A stretch of 64,000 bases of DNA. It comes from Palaemon carinicauda (Eukaryota > Arthropoda > Malacostraca > Decapoda > Palaemonidae). The position numbers and the translations under genes were made by a program. This document shows, piece by piece, positions 45,180 through 57,141 of the stretch (positions within the stretch are counted from its first letter, which is position 1; each line of letters starts with the position of its first letter). The notes beneath the pieces are model-generated. The model did not search any database. It was not told the origin of the DNA and saw nothing but the letters and a program-made list of their open reading frames with translations. The stretch covers positions 74,236,081 through 74,300,080 of the forward strand of contig NC_090729.1 of the NCBI RefSeq assembly GCF_036898095.1, in the 5' to 3' direction.

Positions 45180-47696
45180 ATGGCTGACCCTTCTTTAATT
45201 CCTAAATTTCGTAAATGTAATGCTAGGGATTGTAACAAACTTCTTCCAAAGGCCTCTCTCGACCCACATACTGTGTGTTCTAATTGTCGGGGTAAAACCT
45301 GTCAATTAGGAGATCGGTGTGATGAGTGCGTGGTACTTTCGGAATTCGACTGGCTAGAGTTTGATAAGTATTCTCGTAAGCTAGAGAGAGATAGGGTGAG
45401 GAGAAGTTCCTCTAGATCATTAGAATTTTCCTCCTCCCATGCCCCTGAACCTAATCCTTCCCCAGTAGTAGTTGTGCCTGAACCTTCTACTAGCACTCAT
45501 GAACCATCAATGCGGGATATGTTACGTGCCATTCAAGCTTTGGGCGAGAGAGTTGAATCGTTAGCTACGGACCGTAATCAACTCATGGCGGATGTAAAAG
45601 AGTTAAAGTGTCAGAGTGCCACATTAGAAAATCGTGGGGATAAAGTGATTAGTGCGCAAAGTGTTATCAGTGTTGCGACCGAGGGTTCGTCTGTTCGTGC
45701 CTGTCGTTCGCCTAGTCCGAGACCTCTTGCAAGCTCCCATGCCCCAGGGAGAAGTAATGTCGTAGGACTTATGGGTTCGAGAGGCTTTAACCAACGAACA
45801 GACGTTCCCTCTATGGTTTCGGGCGTGTCTCGTCAAGACCGCCCCTACCATAAGACGAGCGAGGCGGTTTTCTCCTCGTCATCCGAAGGCTTCTCGCGTA
45901 AGAAACCATGGAGCAAGGTTTCGAGACCCTTAAAGCGAAAGTCAGTCCCTTCAGGACAGGTCCAGCGTCCTGGTTGTAGCCATTGGGACAGCTCTGACCC
46001 TGTGCAGTCATCGGAAGACTGCTCGCCGCCTAAACAGAAGCGTAACACAGGCTCCGAGAGTCTTAGTGTAGGCAATGTTTTGCAGTCACAGACGTTACTC
46101 TCGTCTCGAACCGCACCCACTCCCGTTGATCCTAAATGGGTTGTACTGCAAGATATGCAGAATAAGCTTGCCTCTCTTATGGAGGATTATACTGCTGAGC
46201 AGGTTCACGATGATCCTCGCCGTTTAGCTGATCGAGATCCTGGCCATCAGCCGCCCAAACGAGCCTTTGCTCGTCCTGTTGACGTTGACGTTACAAAGTC
46301 ACGTCAGTCACGTGACGTAGAGCCTCACTCGATGCAGTCCCGTGTTGACTTTCAGCCGCTTGTGGACGTTCAGCCGCTACCGCATGCTCGTGTTGACGTT
46401 CAGGACGTTCGCCAACCAGCGAAGTTGACTTGTTTTGACATTGAGTGTCAAGCCCCGCAGTCAAGAGTTGTTTTGACTGCTCAGTCTAGGCAGTCAAGGC
46501 AGTCTCGAGTTGACGTCGAGCGTCCTCGCGCTCCTGTTGTTGTTGCTAGTCAGTCCGTTAAGCAGTTACATGACGTAGCGTCCTGGACTGCTACTGATGC
46601 TCCTGTGCGTGTGGACTCTGCTTGTCAAGCATTGCCACCAAGGCAGGTCTCTCCCTTGCTTGAGACTCATCAGTTGTCGGACGAGGTTCCTTCAGATGAG
46701 GACGTTGCTGATCCTCATCCTGATGATAATCCTTAGGACGTTTTGTCAGATGTAGAAGAACCTAAGGCTGTTCAACCTTCGATGGATTTTAAGAAGATCA
46801 TGATGATTTTCAAGGATCTTTTTCCAGATCATTTTGTTGCTGTTGCTCCTCGTTCGCCTCCGTCTGAGTTTGCTCTACGCTTAGCTGCTACCAAGCCTGC
46901 CTTTACTAAGCTAGTGCTTTCTCGCTCTTCTAAGAGGGCTTTACGTCTTCTAGGCGACTGGTTGGATACCAGGAGGAGTTTGGGGAAGACGGCCTTTGCC
47001 TTCCCACCTTCTAAGCTTGCTTCTAGATCGAGCGTCTGGTATGACACGGGAGAAGTTCTCGGCTTGGGAGTCCCTGCCTCTGCCCAGGGTGACTTCTCAA
47101 GCCTCGTAGACTCTCCCCGTCGCCTGGCCATGAGACGCTCGAAGATTTGTTGGTCCTCCTCGGACCTTGACCATCTTCTTAAAGGCGTATACAGGGCCTT
47201 TGAAGTTTTTAACTTTCTTGATTGGTCTTTAGGAGCATTAAGTAGGAAGATCTCGTCTGCCGACCAAGATGTATCCTTACTTATCATGTCCTGTATGGAC
47301 AAAGCCATCCGCGATGGCTCCAATGAGCTCGCCTCCACCTTTACGTCGGGAGTCTTGAAGAAGAGAGAAACCCTTTGCTCTTTCCTTTCAGCAGGAGTTA
47401 CTCCCTGTCAGAGATCGGAACTGCTCTTTGCTCCCTTATCGGCTGCCTTGTTTCCACAACAGCAGGTTAAGGATATAGCTGCTTCGCTTGTGCAGAAGGA
47501 CACACATGACCTGATGGCGTCCTCTGCTCGCAAGGGAGCTCCTTCTTCATCCTTTGCTGTGAGACCTAGGATCGAGACTCCTGCGTCTAGATTTATCCCG
47601 CCCTTTCGTGGCAGAGCTCCCAGGAGGGGAGGCTCTCGTGCCGAGGGAAAGAGAGGTAAGAAGAGAGGAGCCAAGTCCTCCCGTGGCAGAGTCTGA
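45180..47696 (+). pseudogene. gag-like gene (ORF1), element C, one in-frame TAG
   Basis: Frame from ATG 45180 (MADPSLIPKFRKCNARDC) to 47694, broken only by TAG at 46734-46736 (codon 519, just after D-D-N-P). The Cys cluster and the C-terminal SSVWYDTGEVLGLGVPASAQ domain are conserved. The linker has many V-D-V-Q and R-Q-S-R units. The stop lies in the acidic linker. A second copy, including the TAG, is at 62041. Confidence 0.88.
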
Positions 47697-49640
47697 CTGC
47701 CCACAGCCTCAGACAGCGGTAGGGGCCAGATTGAACAGCTTCTGGCAGGCCTGGGAGAAGAGGGGTGCAGACCAAGAGTCTGTTCTGTTGCTCAAAGAGG
47801 GGTACAAAATACCGTTTGTACGCAAACCTCCTCTAGTAACAACTCCCATAGACCTCTCTCCCAGGTACCGAGAGGAGTCAAAGAGACAAGCCCTAAATCA
47901 AGAAGTGTCTCTGTTGCTAGAGAAGGGAGCGGTGGTGAAAGTCTCGGACCTTCAATCACCGGGGTTTTACAACCGTCTCTTCCTAGTCCCAAAGCATACA
48001 GGAGGTTTGAGGCCAGTGCTAGACGTCAGTGCGCTCAACGTTTTTGTTACGAAAACAAAATTTAAGATGGAGACCACGAAGTCTGTCTTAGCAGCGGTCA
48101 GAGAGGGAGACTGGATGGTCTCTCTCGACCTACGAGATGCGTACTTCCACATTTCTATACACCCGGATTCCCAACCGTTTCTGAGGTTTGTTTACAGGAA
48201 TGTGGTGTACCAGTTTCGAGCCCTGTGCTTTGGCCTCAGTCCTGCTCCTCTCGTGTTTACGAGGCTCATGAGGAATGTGGCAAAATTCCTTCATCTATCG
48301 GGAATCCGAGCCTCCCTGTACTTGGACGACTGGCTTCTCAGAACATCGTCCAGTCATCGCTGTCTCCAGGATCTACATTGGACGTTGGGTCTGGCCAAGG
48401 AGTTGGGACTTTTGGTCAACTTAGAAAAGTCCCAACTGATCCCATCCCAGACTATTCTATATTTGGGGATGGAGATTCGCAGTCTAGTTTTTCGGGCTTT
48501 TCCGTCTGCCACCCGAATAGAACAAGCCCTGCTCAAAGTCCAACTAATGCTGAAGAGAGAACGTTGTTCAGTAAGGAGTTGGATGAGTCTCGTAGGGACC
48601 CTCTCATCCCTGGAGCAGTTTGTCTCGCTAGGGAGACTGCACCTTCGGCCTCTCCAGTTCCATTTAGCCTCTCACTGGAACAAGGGCAAGACTTTAGAGA
48701 CGGTATCAATCCCGGTCTCCGAACCAGTAAAAGCATGCCTGAACTGGTGGGACAGCAACATCAGTCTGAGAGAGGGCCTGTCCCTAGCAGTCAAGAACCC
48801 AAACCACGTGTTGTTCTCAGACGCGTCGGATTTGGGTTGGGGTGCGACCCTGGACGGTCGGGAATGCTCGGGTCTGTGGACCTCAGTTCAGAAGAGCATG
48901 CACATCAACGGCAAGGAGCTATTAGCAGTCCACTTGGCCTTGATGAATTTCGAGAACATTCTTCGAAACAAAGTGGTAGAGGTCAATTCAGACAACACCA
49001 CAGCTTTGGCATACATCTCCAAGCAAGGAGGCACTCACTCCCACACGCTGTACGTGATCGCAAGGGACCTCCTCATATGGTAAAAAAATCGAGGCATCTC
49101 CCTGTTGACAAGGTTTATCCAGGGGGACTTGAACGTCTTGGCAGACTGTCTCAGTCGGAGGGGTCAGGTGATACCCACGGAATGGACCCTCCACAAGGAC
49201 GTGTGCAAGAGTCTTTGGGCGACTTGGGGTCAACCCACCATAGACCTCTTTGCCACCTCTTTGACCAAAAGGCTCCCAATCTATTGCTCACCAGTCCCAG
49301 ATCCAGAGGCGATCCACAGACGCGTTTCTACTGGACTGGTCTCACCAGGACTTGTATGCATTCCCACCATTCAAGATAGTCAACAAGGTACTGCAGAAGT
49401 TCGCCTCTCACGAAGGGACAAGGTTTGACGTTTGGTTGCTCCCCTCTGGCCCGCGAGAGAGTGGTTCACCGAGGTACTTCAATGGCTGGTAGACATCCCA
49501 AGGAGTCTTCCTCTAAGGGTAGATCTCTTACGTCAGCCCCACGTAAAGGATGTTCATCAAAGCCTCCCCGCGCTTCGTCTGACTGCCTTCAGACTATCGA
49601 AAGGACTCTCAAGAGCTCGAGGCTTTTCGAAGGAGGGCAG
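47608..49640 (+). pseudogene. RT/RNase H gene (ORF2), element C
   Basis: Open from 47608 to a TAA at 49081-49083 (491 codons), including LDLRDAYFHISI, YLDDW and the first three RNase H motifs. The same frame resumes and shows TRFIQGDLNVLADCLSR (49105 on). A 2-nt loss near 49312 and extra bases near 49423-49430 and 49594-49637 break the C-terminal part. The TAA replaces a TCA found in element B (TGG-TCA-AGA). Confidence 0.88.
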
Positions 49641-50700
49641 CCAGTGCGATTGCGAGAGCGAGGAGAGCTTCTACCATCAAAGTATACCAGTCGAAGTGGG
49701 AAGTCTTTCGAGACTGGTGCAAGTCAGCATCTGTGTCCTCTTCCAGTACCTCTGTAGCCAAATTGCAGATTTTCTGTTACATCTGAGAAATGTTCGCTCC
49801 CTCTCAAGCAACCCACTATTAAGGGCTACAGGAGCATGTTGGCTTCGGTCTTCGACATAGAGGCTGTAGATCTTTCCAACAATAAAGATCTCCAAGATCT
49901 CCTTAAGGTCTTTCGAGACCTCTAAGGAACGTCGTATGGCAACTCCTGGATGGAACTTAGACGTGGTCCTAAGGTTCCTGATGTCAGACAGGTTTGAGCC
50001 ATTACATTCAGCCTCCCTGAAGGATCTCACCCTCAAGACGCTTTTCCTAGTGTGCTTGGCTTCGGCTAAAAGGGTCAGTGAAATTCATGCCTTCAGTAAG
50101 AACATCGGCTTTTCCACAGATAAAGCCACATGTTCACTTCAACTTGGTTTCCTGGCCAAAAATGAACTGCCTTCTCGTCCTTGGCCTAAGTCATTTGATA
50201 TACCTTGCCTGTCAGAGATCGTAGGCAACGAACTTGAAAGAGTACTGTGTCCAGTTAGAGCTCTTAAGTTCTACTTAGCTCGTACTAAGTCCTTACGAGG
50301 TGGATCTAAGGCCTTATGGTGCTCAGTTAAGAAGCCATCATTACCTATGTCAAAGAATGCTTTGTCATATTTTATCAGATTTTTAATCCGAGAGGCTCAT
50401 TCTCACTTGAATGAAACAGACCGATGCTTGCTTAAAGTTAAGACACACGAAGTAAGAGCTATAGCAACTTCCGTGGCCTTTAAGCAAAATAGATCTCTGC
50501 GAAGTATAATGGACGCGACCTTTTGGAGAAGCAAGTCGGTATTCGCGTCATTTTACTTAAAAGATGTCCAGACTCTTTATGAGGACTGCTACACACTGGG
50601 TCCATTCGTTGCAGCGAGTGCAGTAGTGGGTGAGGGTTCTACCACTATACATTCCCTTAATTCCAATATCCTTTTAATCTGTCTCTTGAAATGTTTTTAA
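49586..50700 (+). pseudogene. Tyrosine recombinase gene (ORF3), element C
   Basis: The core-binding part (49586-49930) is split by single-base gains and losses. From 49936 the catalytic domain is open for 254 codons and keeps Arg (AKRVSE), H-E-V-R (THEVRA), Trp (TFWRSKS) and Tyr (ASFYLKD). The C-terminus is frameshifted after G-E-G-S-T-T and reads on to 50700. Confidence 0.88.
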
Positions 50701-51055
50701 TCTTGTTTTTGGGTTGTACGGAAGGCTAAGAGAAGCCTTTCGCATCCTGGTTGATTTGGGCGGGTGGTCAAATGTCATTTCTTGAGAGCGCCCAGATTAG
50801 GGGTTTGATGAGGTCCTGTTGTATGGGTTGCAGCCCTTGATACTTCAGCTCCTGGGAGTCTTTCAGGCATCCTAAGAGGATGGCTGGGCTTCGTGAGGAA
50901 GACAAGACTAACAAGGCAGAGTATCGTCAAAGTCATCTTCCTTACCAGGTACCTATATATATTTGGGTTTTGTTATGATATAACTGTCAAAAACTCTAAG
51001 CATATACGCTGTAAACTGTATTAATACTGGTCTCTACCCACCACCATGGGTTGTG

Positions 51056-51155
51056 AATCAGCTATTATATATTCACCGGCTAAGTTTAATATTAAAAATG
51101 ATATTTTGATTATAAAATAAATTTTTGAATATACTTACCCGGTGAATATATAAAT
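51056..51155. repeat. Internal complementary region, element C
   Basis: 59 bases (51080-51138) between CCGG blocks, reverse complement of the joined outer ends. Confidence 0.88.
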
Positions 51156-51197
51156 TAAAGGCCCCCCCCTTCCTCCCCGATAGAGACCCAGTGGGAT

Positions 51198-51349
51198 GAG
51201 AAGAACTGGAGCTGTTTACATGTATATGCGGTATCTGGCCGATAGTTGGCGCTGGTGGGCACACCCGCAACCTTCATAGCGATCGCTCGCGAGTTTTTGT
51301 GTTTTTCTGTCGAGCCGCCGGAGACGTCAGCTATTATTATATTCACCGG
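51198..51349 (-). repeat. Right inverted terminal repeat, element C
   Basis: Inverted copy of 44827-44978 with one small insertion (ATTATTATATTC). Right tail GTAAGTATATT from 51350 to about 51395. Confidence 0.9.
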
Positions 51350-51395
51350 GTAAGTATATTAAAAAAATTTATTTTATAATCAAAATATCATTTTG

Positions 51396-51758
51396 TTTAG
51401 ATAAAACAGTTGCTCTGTATGAGTGATAAGATGAATATTTTTAGAAATATTTTATGAAATTTATTCTTTGAATAGTCCTTCGTGCTGTTTTTCAAAGATG
51501 AACTAACGTTTGGTTTATTTATGCTACGCAGTTTGCGCTCTATCGTTACGATAGAGAAAGAGAGAATCACGGTTTCACTTTGCAGAAAGAGTAAATGGAT
51601 TTTGACGTTTTGTTCATTCTTCTTCAAACTGAAGTTTTTTTAGATACTAATCTAAAGGAACATGTTAATTTTCAATTTCTTAGTTCTTTCAGTTTTTTCC
51701 TTTAGTCAAATAACCTGTTATTGACGAAGAGTGAGTGAGCCATTCTCTTGTGAGTGAC

Positions 51759-51838
<80 letters not shown>

Positions 51839-52285
51839 CGATCCGATCTTTATTCTCGTCCCAAGTCTTTGTACAAGGAGTTGGGAGCGACTAACGTTGT
51901 TCTCTGATTCAGATTTTTACTCTCGTCCCAAGTCTCTGTACGGGGAGAGAGGATAAAAAGTTTTAGTTTTTATTCTCATCCCAAGGCACTGTACGGTGAG
52001 AGATTGAAACGTAGTCCTTAGTGAACTAGTTTTTAGTCTCAGCCCCAGTCACTGATCTTTTTAACTTTATATATTTCCGTTTTATTCGATATATATGTAT
52101 ATGTTTATTGATTTTTGCATGTGTGTTTCATTTTGTACTAATGTGCTTACATTATACGACTTATTTCGCAATTCTAACCTTTTGATTTAAGGGAGAATTG
52201 CGTGCTTCAGGTAGAAATCAGCTTTATTCATGTCTAATGTGAAATTATTAAAAAATGCGATATCAGTGAAGAAAGTGCAAAAAAC
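51396..52285. other. Noncoding leader-like DNA with (GA)n and CTCGTCCCAAGTC repeats
   Basis: A (GA)n array lies at 51759-51836. Three or four imprecise units with TCTCGTCCCAAGTC and CTGTAC..GGAGAG occur at about 51851, 51918, 51971 and 52034 (spacings 53-67 bp). This may be the 5' leader of the decayed element D, but no terminal repeat was found. Confidence 0.5.
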
Positions 52286-54438
52286 ATGTTCTGTGTTGCG
52301 GAGGGTTCGTGTGTTCGTGCTTGTCGCTTGCCTAGTCCGAGACCTCTTTCAGGCTCCCCTGCACCAGGGAGAAGGAATGTCGTACGACCTAAGGGAGTGA
52401 GAAGTGTAAACCAACGAACAGACGTTCCCTCAAAGGGTATCAGACGTTGCTCGTCAAGCACGTCCTTGCCTTAAGACAGGAGAGACGAAGTTTTCTCCTC
52501 GTCTTCCGATGATTCGTCTCTTTAAAAGCCTGGGCGTAAGGTTTCGAGACGGTTTGAAACGTTTATTAGTTCCTTCAGAACAGTTCAACGTCCTAGCAGT
52601 AGTCATCATGAGAGTCCCGTTCATAGCGATGACGTTCATGTACAGACGTTTCTGCCTCAGACTCGACGTGACGTTGAGCGGTAGACACCGTAGACACAAC
52701 GTGACGTCGAGTGTCAGTCACCGTAGTCACGATATAGCATCGATCAGCAGTCACCGCTGTTACTACGTGACGTTTTGAACGTCAGCCACCGCAGTCACAG
52801 GTTGATCCGAAGTTAAGTGTTTTGCAAGATATGCTGTTTAAAGCTTTCTTCTTTAATAGAAGCTTACGATCCTGTTCCTGTGCGAAAGGATCCTTTGCTT
52901 TTTGTACGTCACGGTTCTGGGATTCGTGATTCAGGTCTTCAACCTTCTAAACGAGCTTTGTTACGCCACGCTGACGTTATCCCCTAGTGACAGCTTTACT
53001 GTTAAACGAGATGCGGAGCATAAATCTCGATGTAACTTTGATCGCTGTTGAACGTCAGCCACCGCAGTCCGACAGCGTGACGTTGAGCTGCAGACACCGC
53101 AGACACGACGTGACGTTGAGCGGTAGACACCGTAGACATGACGTGACGTCGAGGGTCAGTCATCGTAGTCACGATTAGCATCGAACAGCAGTCACCGCTG
53201 TTACTACGGGTCGTTTGAACGTCAGTTTACTTCTGTCACGACGTGTAGTAGAATAACAGTCTCTGCAGTCACAACGTGACATCGGACCCTCCAACTTTAA
53301 CTTCTGTTCCTATACAAGTTGATGTAGCCTGTCAGGCTTTGCCTTCACGTCATTCTGAATATAAATCCCTTCTCTCGCAAGACTTTAGATTTATCAGATG
53401 ATGTGCCTTCTGAAGAAGTTGATGACCCCCTTTCAACTAATGTACCTTTGGGGAGTCATTCAGAAGAGGAGTATCCTAGGGTGGTCCAGCAATCCCTTGT
53501 TTTATAATTATGAATTTCTTTAGTGAAATTTTGTCCTACTCGTTTTGTAACGGCTGCTCCGCCGTCTGAGTTTACTCTTGGCAATGACTTCTTCGACTCC
53601 TACATTTACGAAGTCAGTTCTCTCTTGTTCTTCCAAGAGAGCCATGCTCTTACTGGGAGACTGGTTGGAATCCAGGAGAGTTTAGGAAAGTCTGCTTTTG
53701 CTTTTCCTCCCTTCTTAATTAGCTTCTCGCTCGAGCGTCTGGTGTGACACAGGAGAAGTTCTCGGTTGGGGAGTACCTGCCTCTGCCCAGGGAGACTTCT
53801 TAAGCCTAGTGAACTCTCCTCGTCGTCTAGCCATGAGACGCTCCAAGATTTTATGTCTGCTTCCAGAGCTAGACCCATCTCCTGTTAGGAGTTTTTTCGA
53901 GCGTTTGAAGTATTTATTTGTTGGATTGGTCCCTGGGAGCCTTAAGTAAGAAGGTCTCTCCAGCTGTCAATGTATTGCTGTACAATTATGTCATGGCATG
54001 AACAAGGCTATCAGGGATGGCTCCAATGATCTGGCAGCCACGTTCACTGCAGGAGTACTTAAGATGTAAGTGCGCTCAATGTGTTCATTGTCAAGACAAA
54101 GTTCACGATGAAGACTACCAATCTGTCTTGGCAGCATTAAGGGAAGGCAACTGGATGGTCTCTCTCGACCTTCAGGATGCATTCTTCCACATCCCGATTC
54201 ATCCAAACTTTCAACAACATCTGAGTTTGTGGACGGGAAAGTAGTGTACCAATTTCGAGCACTGTGCTTCGGCCTCATTCCTGCTCCTCTTGTTTTTACA
54301 AGGCTCTTGTAAAATGTAGCAAGCTTTCTACATTTTTTTGAGGATCAGAGCCTCCCTTTATTTTAACGACTGGCTAATCAGGGCTCGTCATTAAATCGCT
54401 GTCTGGAGAGCCTGCTAATCCCTTCTTTAAATTTTAAT
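52286..54438 (+). pseudogene. Decayed DIRS-like element D: gag and RT remnants
   Basis: 52286-52470 carries GSCVRACRLPSPRPL, matching the gag linker of A-C. 52500-53480 has repeated GACGTTGAGCGGTAGACACC-type blocks. 53523-54060 has the gag C-terminal domain (AAPPSEFTLG, then out of frame a GEVLG..VPASAQGD segment). At about 54065 the sequence jumps from gag to RT (a V-S-A-L-N-V-F segment), skipping about 0.66 kb present in B. Then SLDLQDAFFHIPIHP (54160-54210) and a Y-Q-F-R-A-L-C-F-G-L segment follow. Many stops. It ends at the N gap. Confidence 0.8.
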
Positions 54439-54938
54439 NNNNNNNNNNNNNNNNNNNNNNNNNNNNNNNNNNNNNNNNNNNNNNNNNNNNNNNNNNNNNN
54501 NNNNNNNNNNNNNNNNNNNNNNNNNNNNNNNNNNNNNNNNNNNNNNNNNNNNNNNNNNNNNNNNNNNNNNNNNNNNNNNNNNNNNNNNNNNNNNNNNNNN
54601 NNNNNNNNNNNNNNNNNNNNNNNNNNNNNNNNNNNNNNNNNNNNNNNNNNNNNNNNNNNNNNNNNNNNNNNNNNNNNNNNNNNNNNNNNNNNNNNNNNNN
54701 NNNNNNNNNNNNNNNNNNNNNNNNNNNNNNNNNNNNNNNNNNNNNNNNNNNNNNNNNNNNNNNNNNNNNNNNNNNNNNNNNNNNNNNNNNNNNNNNNNNN
54801 NNNNNNNNNNNNNNNNNNNNNNNNNNNNNNNNNNNNNNNNNNNNNNNNNNNNNNNNNNNNNNNNNNNNNNNNNNNNNNNNNNNNNNNNNNNNNNNNNNNN
54901 NNNNNNNNNNNNNNNNNNNNNNNNNNNNNNNNNNNNNN
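54439..54938. other. Assembly gap (500 N)
   Basis: Exactly 500 Ns, a typical placeholder length. Confidence 0.99.
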
Positions 54939-57141
54939 CCTAACCCCCCTTCTGGCACTCAGGAACCATCTATGCAAGACATGTTACGTGCTATTCATGC
55001 CTTGGGGGAAAGAGTTGAAGCGTTAGCAACTGATTCGTAATCAACTCATGGCTGACGTTAAAGAGCTTAAGTGTCAGAGTGCCACAGCGGAAAATAGTGG
55101 GAAAGTGATTAGTGCGCAAAGTGTTGTGAACAGTGTTGCGACCGAGGGTTCGTCTGTTCGTGCCTGTCGTTCACCTAGTCCGAGACCTCTTGCAAGCTCC
55201 CAAGCCCAGGGGAGAAGTTATGTCGTACGACTTATGGGTTCGAGAGGCCTTGATCAGCGAACAGACGTTCCCTCTATGGTATCAGGCGTATCTCACCAAG
55301 ATCGCCCCTACCATAAGACGAGAGAGCCCATTTTCTCCTCGTCTTCCGAAGGCTTTTCGCATAAGAAACCGTGGAGCAAGGTTTCTAGGCCCCTTAAGCG
55401 AAAGTCGGTCCCTTCAGGACAGGTCCAGCATCCTGGATGTAGTCATTGGGACAGTTCTGACCCGTTGCAGTCATCGGATGACTGCTCGCCGCCTAAGCAG
55501 CAACGTTACACAGGCTCAGAAAGTCTTGGTGTAGGCAAGGTTGTGCCGTCTCAGACGTTAACCCCCGTCGTTTACCGCACCCATTCCCGTGGACCCTAAA
55601 TGGGTTATACTGCAGGACATGCAGACTAAGCTCGCCTCCCTTATGGAAGACTATTCTGCCGATAAGGTTCACGTTGAGCCTAGCCGTTTATCTCATCGAG
55701 ATCCTGGCCTTCAGCCGCCCAAACGAACCTTTATGCGTCCTGTTGACGTTGGCGTAGCTAAGTCACGTCAGTCACGATATGTAGAGCCTCACTCGATGCG
55801 GTCTCGTGTTGATTTTCAGCCGCATTTGGACGTTAGGCCACTTACTAATGCTCCTGTTGACGTTCAGGACGTTCGCCAACCATCGGAGTTGACTTGTTTT
55901 GACGCTGAGCGTCAACCACCGCAGTCTAGAGTTGTTTTGACTGCTCAGACTAGGCAGTCAAAACAGTCTCGAGTGGACGCCGAGCGTCCTCACGCACCTG
56001 TTGTTGTTGACAGTTCACAGACTGTTAAGCAGTTACATGACGTTGCGTCCTGGTCCGCTACTAATGCACCAGTGCGTGTGGACGCTGCGTGTCAAGCATT
56101 GCCAACCCCTTTGCTTGTTTCTCAGCAGTTGTCAGATGAGGATCCTTCAGATGAGGACGTTGCTGACCCTCAGCATGATGATCATCCTTCGGATGTAGAC
56201 GAACCCAGAACAGTTCCTCCATCAATGGACTTTAAGAAATTCATGTTAATTTTTAAGGAATTGTTTCCCGATCACTTCGTCGCTGTTGCTCCTCGTTCGC
56301 CGCCGTCTGAGTTTGTTCTAGGCGTACCTGCTAACATGCCAGCCTTTACAAAACTTGTGCTCTCTCTCGCTCTTCCAAGAGAGCTTTACGGCTTTTAGGC
56401 GACTGGTTGGAAACCAAGAGGAGTTTGGGGAAGACGGCCTTTGCCTTCCCTCCGTCTAAACTCTCGTCTAGATCGAGCGTCTGGTATGCCACGGGAGAAG
56501 TTCTCGGCTTGGGAGTCCCTGCCTCTGCCCAGGGCGACTTCTCAAGCCTTGTAGACTCTCCCCGCCGCCTAGCCATGAGACGCTCGAAGATTAGTTGGTC
56601 CTCCTCGGACCTTGACCATCTGCTGAAAGGCATTTACAGAGCCTTTGAAGTTTTCAACTTCCTTGACTGGTGTTTGGGAGCCTTAAGTAGGAAAATCTCA
56701 TCGGCTGATAGAGATGTCTCCTTACTGATTATGTCCTGTATGGATAAAGCCATCCGCGATGGTTCCAATGAGCTCTCCTCCTCTTTTACGTCGGGAGTCC
56801 TAAAGAAGCGAGAGTCCCTTTGCTCTTTTCTTTTGGCAGGAGTTACTCCCTGTCAGAGATCTGAACTGCTCTTTGCTCCCTTATCAAAGTTTTTGTTCCC
56901 GCAACAATTGGTTAAGGACATAGCTTCTTCACTCGTGCAGAAGGACACCCATGACTTGGTTGCGTCCTCTGCTCGCAAAGGGACTCCTTCGACATCCTTT
57001 TCTGCAAGACCTAGGATAGACACTCCGGCGTCCAGATTTATTCCGCCCTTTCGTGGCAGAGCTCCCAGCAGGGGAAGTACTCGTGCCGAGGGAAAGAGAG
57101 GAAAGAAGAGAGGAGCCAAGTCCTCACGTGGCAGAGTCTGA
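54939..57141 (+). pseudogene. gag-like gene, element B second copy, three frame changes
   Basis: Partial at its 5' end. Carries the extra T near 55037 as in the first copy, plus the extra C (55562-55566) and extra CT (about 56362-56369), which split the frame into 55048-55599, 55589-56398 and 56407-57141. Domain content as in the first copy. The two extra indels are in simple runs and may be sequencing errors. Confidence 0.88.

Larger units (their letters stand above)
44808..51395 (+). mobile_element. DIRS-like retrotransposon, element C (complete length, damaged)
   Basis: Same layout as B. Terminal repeats 44827-44978 and 51198-51349 match closely (152 bp). Gag has one stop; RT has one stop and frameshifts; the N-terminal part of the recombinase has frameshifts. 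The ICR is at about 51056-51155. Confidence 0.9.

Noticed and set aside
54378..54977. 199- and 174-codon minus-strand frames
   Set aside because: They consist of the N gap.
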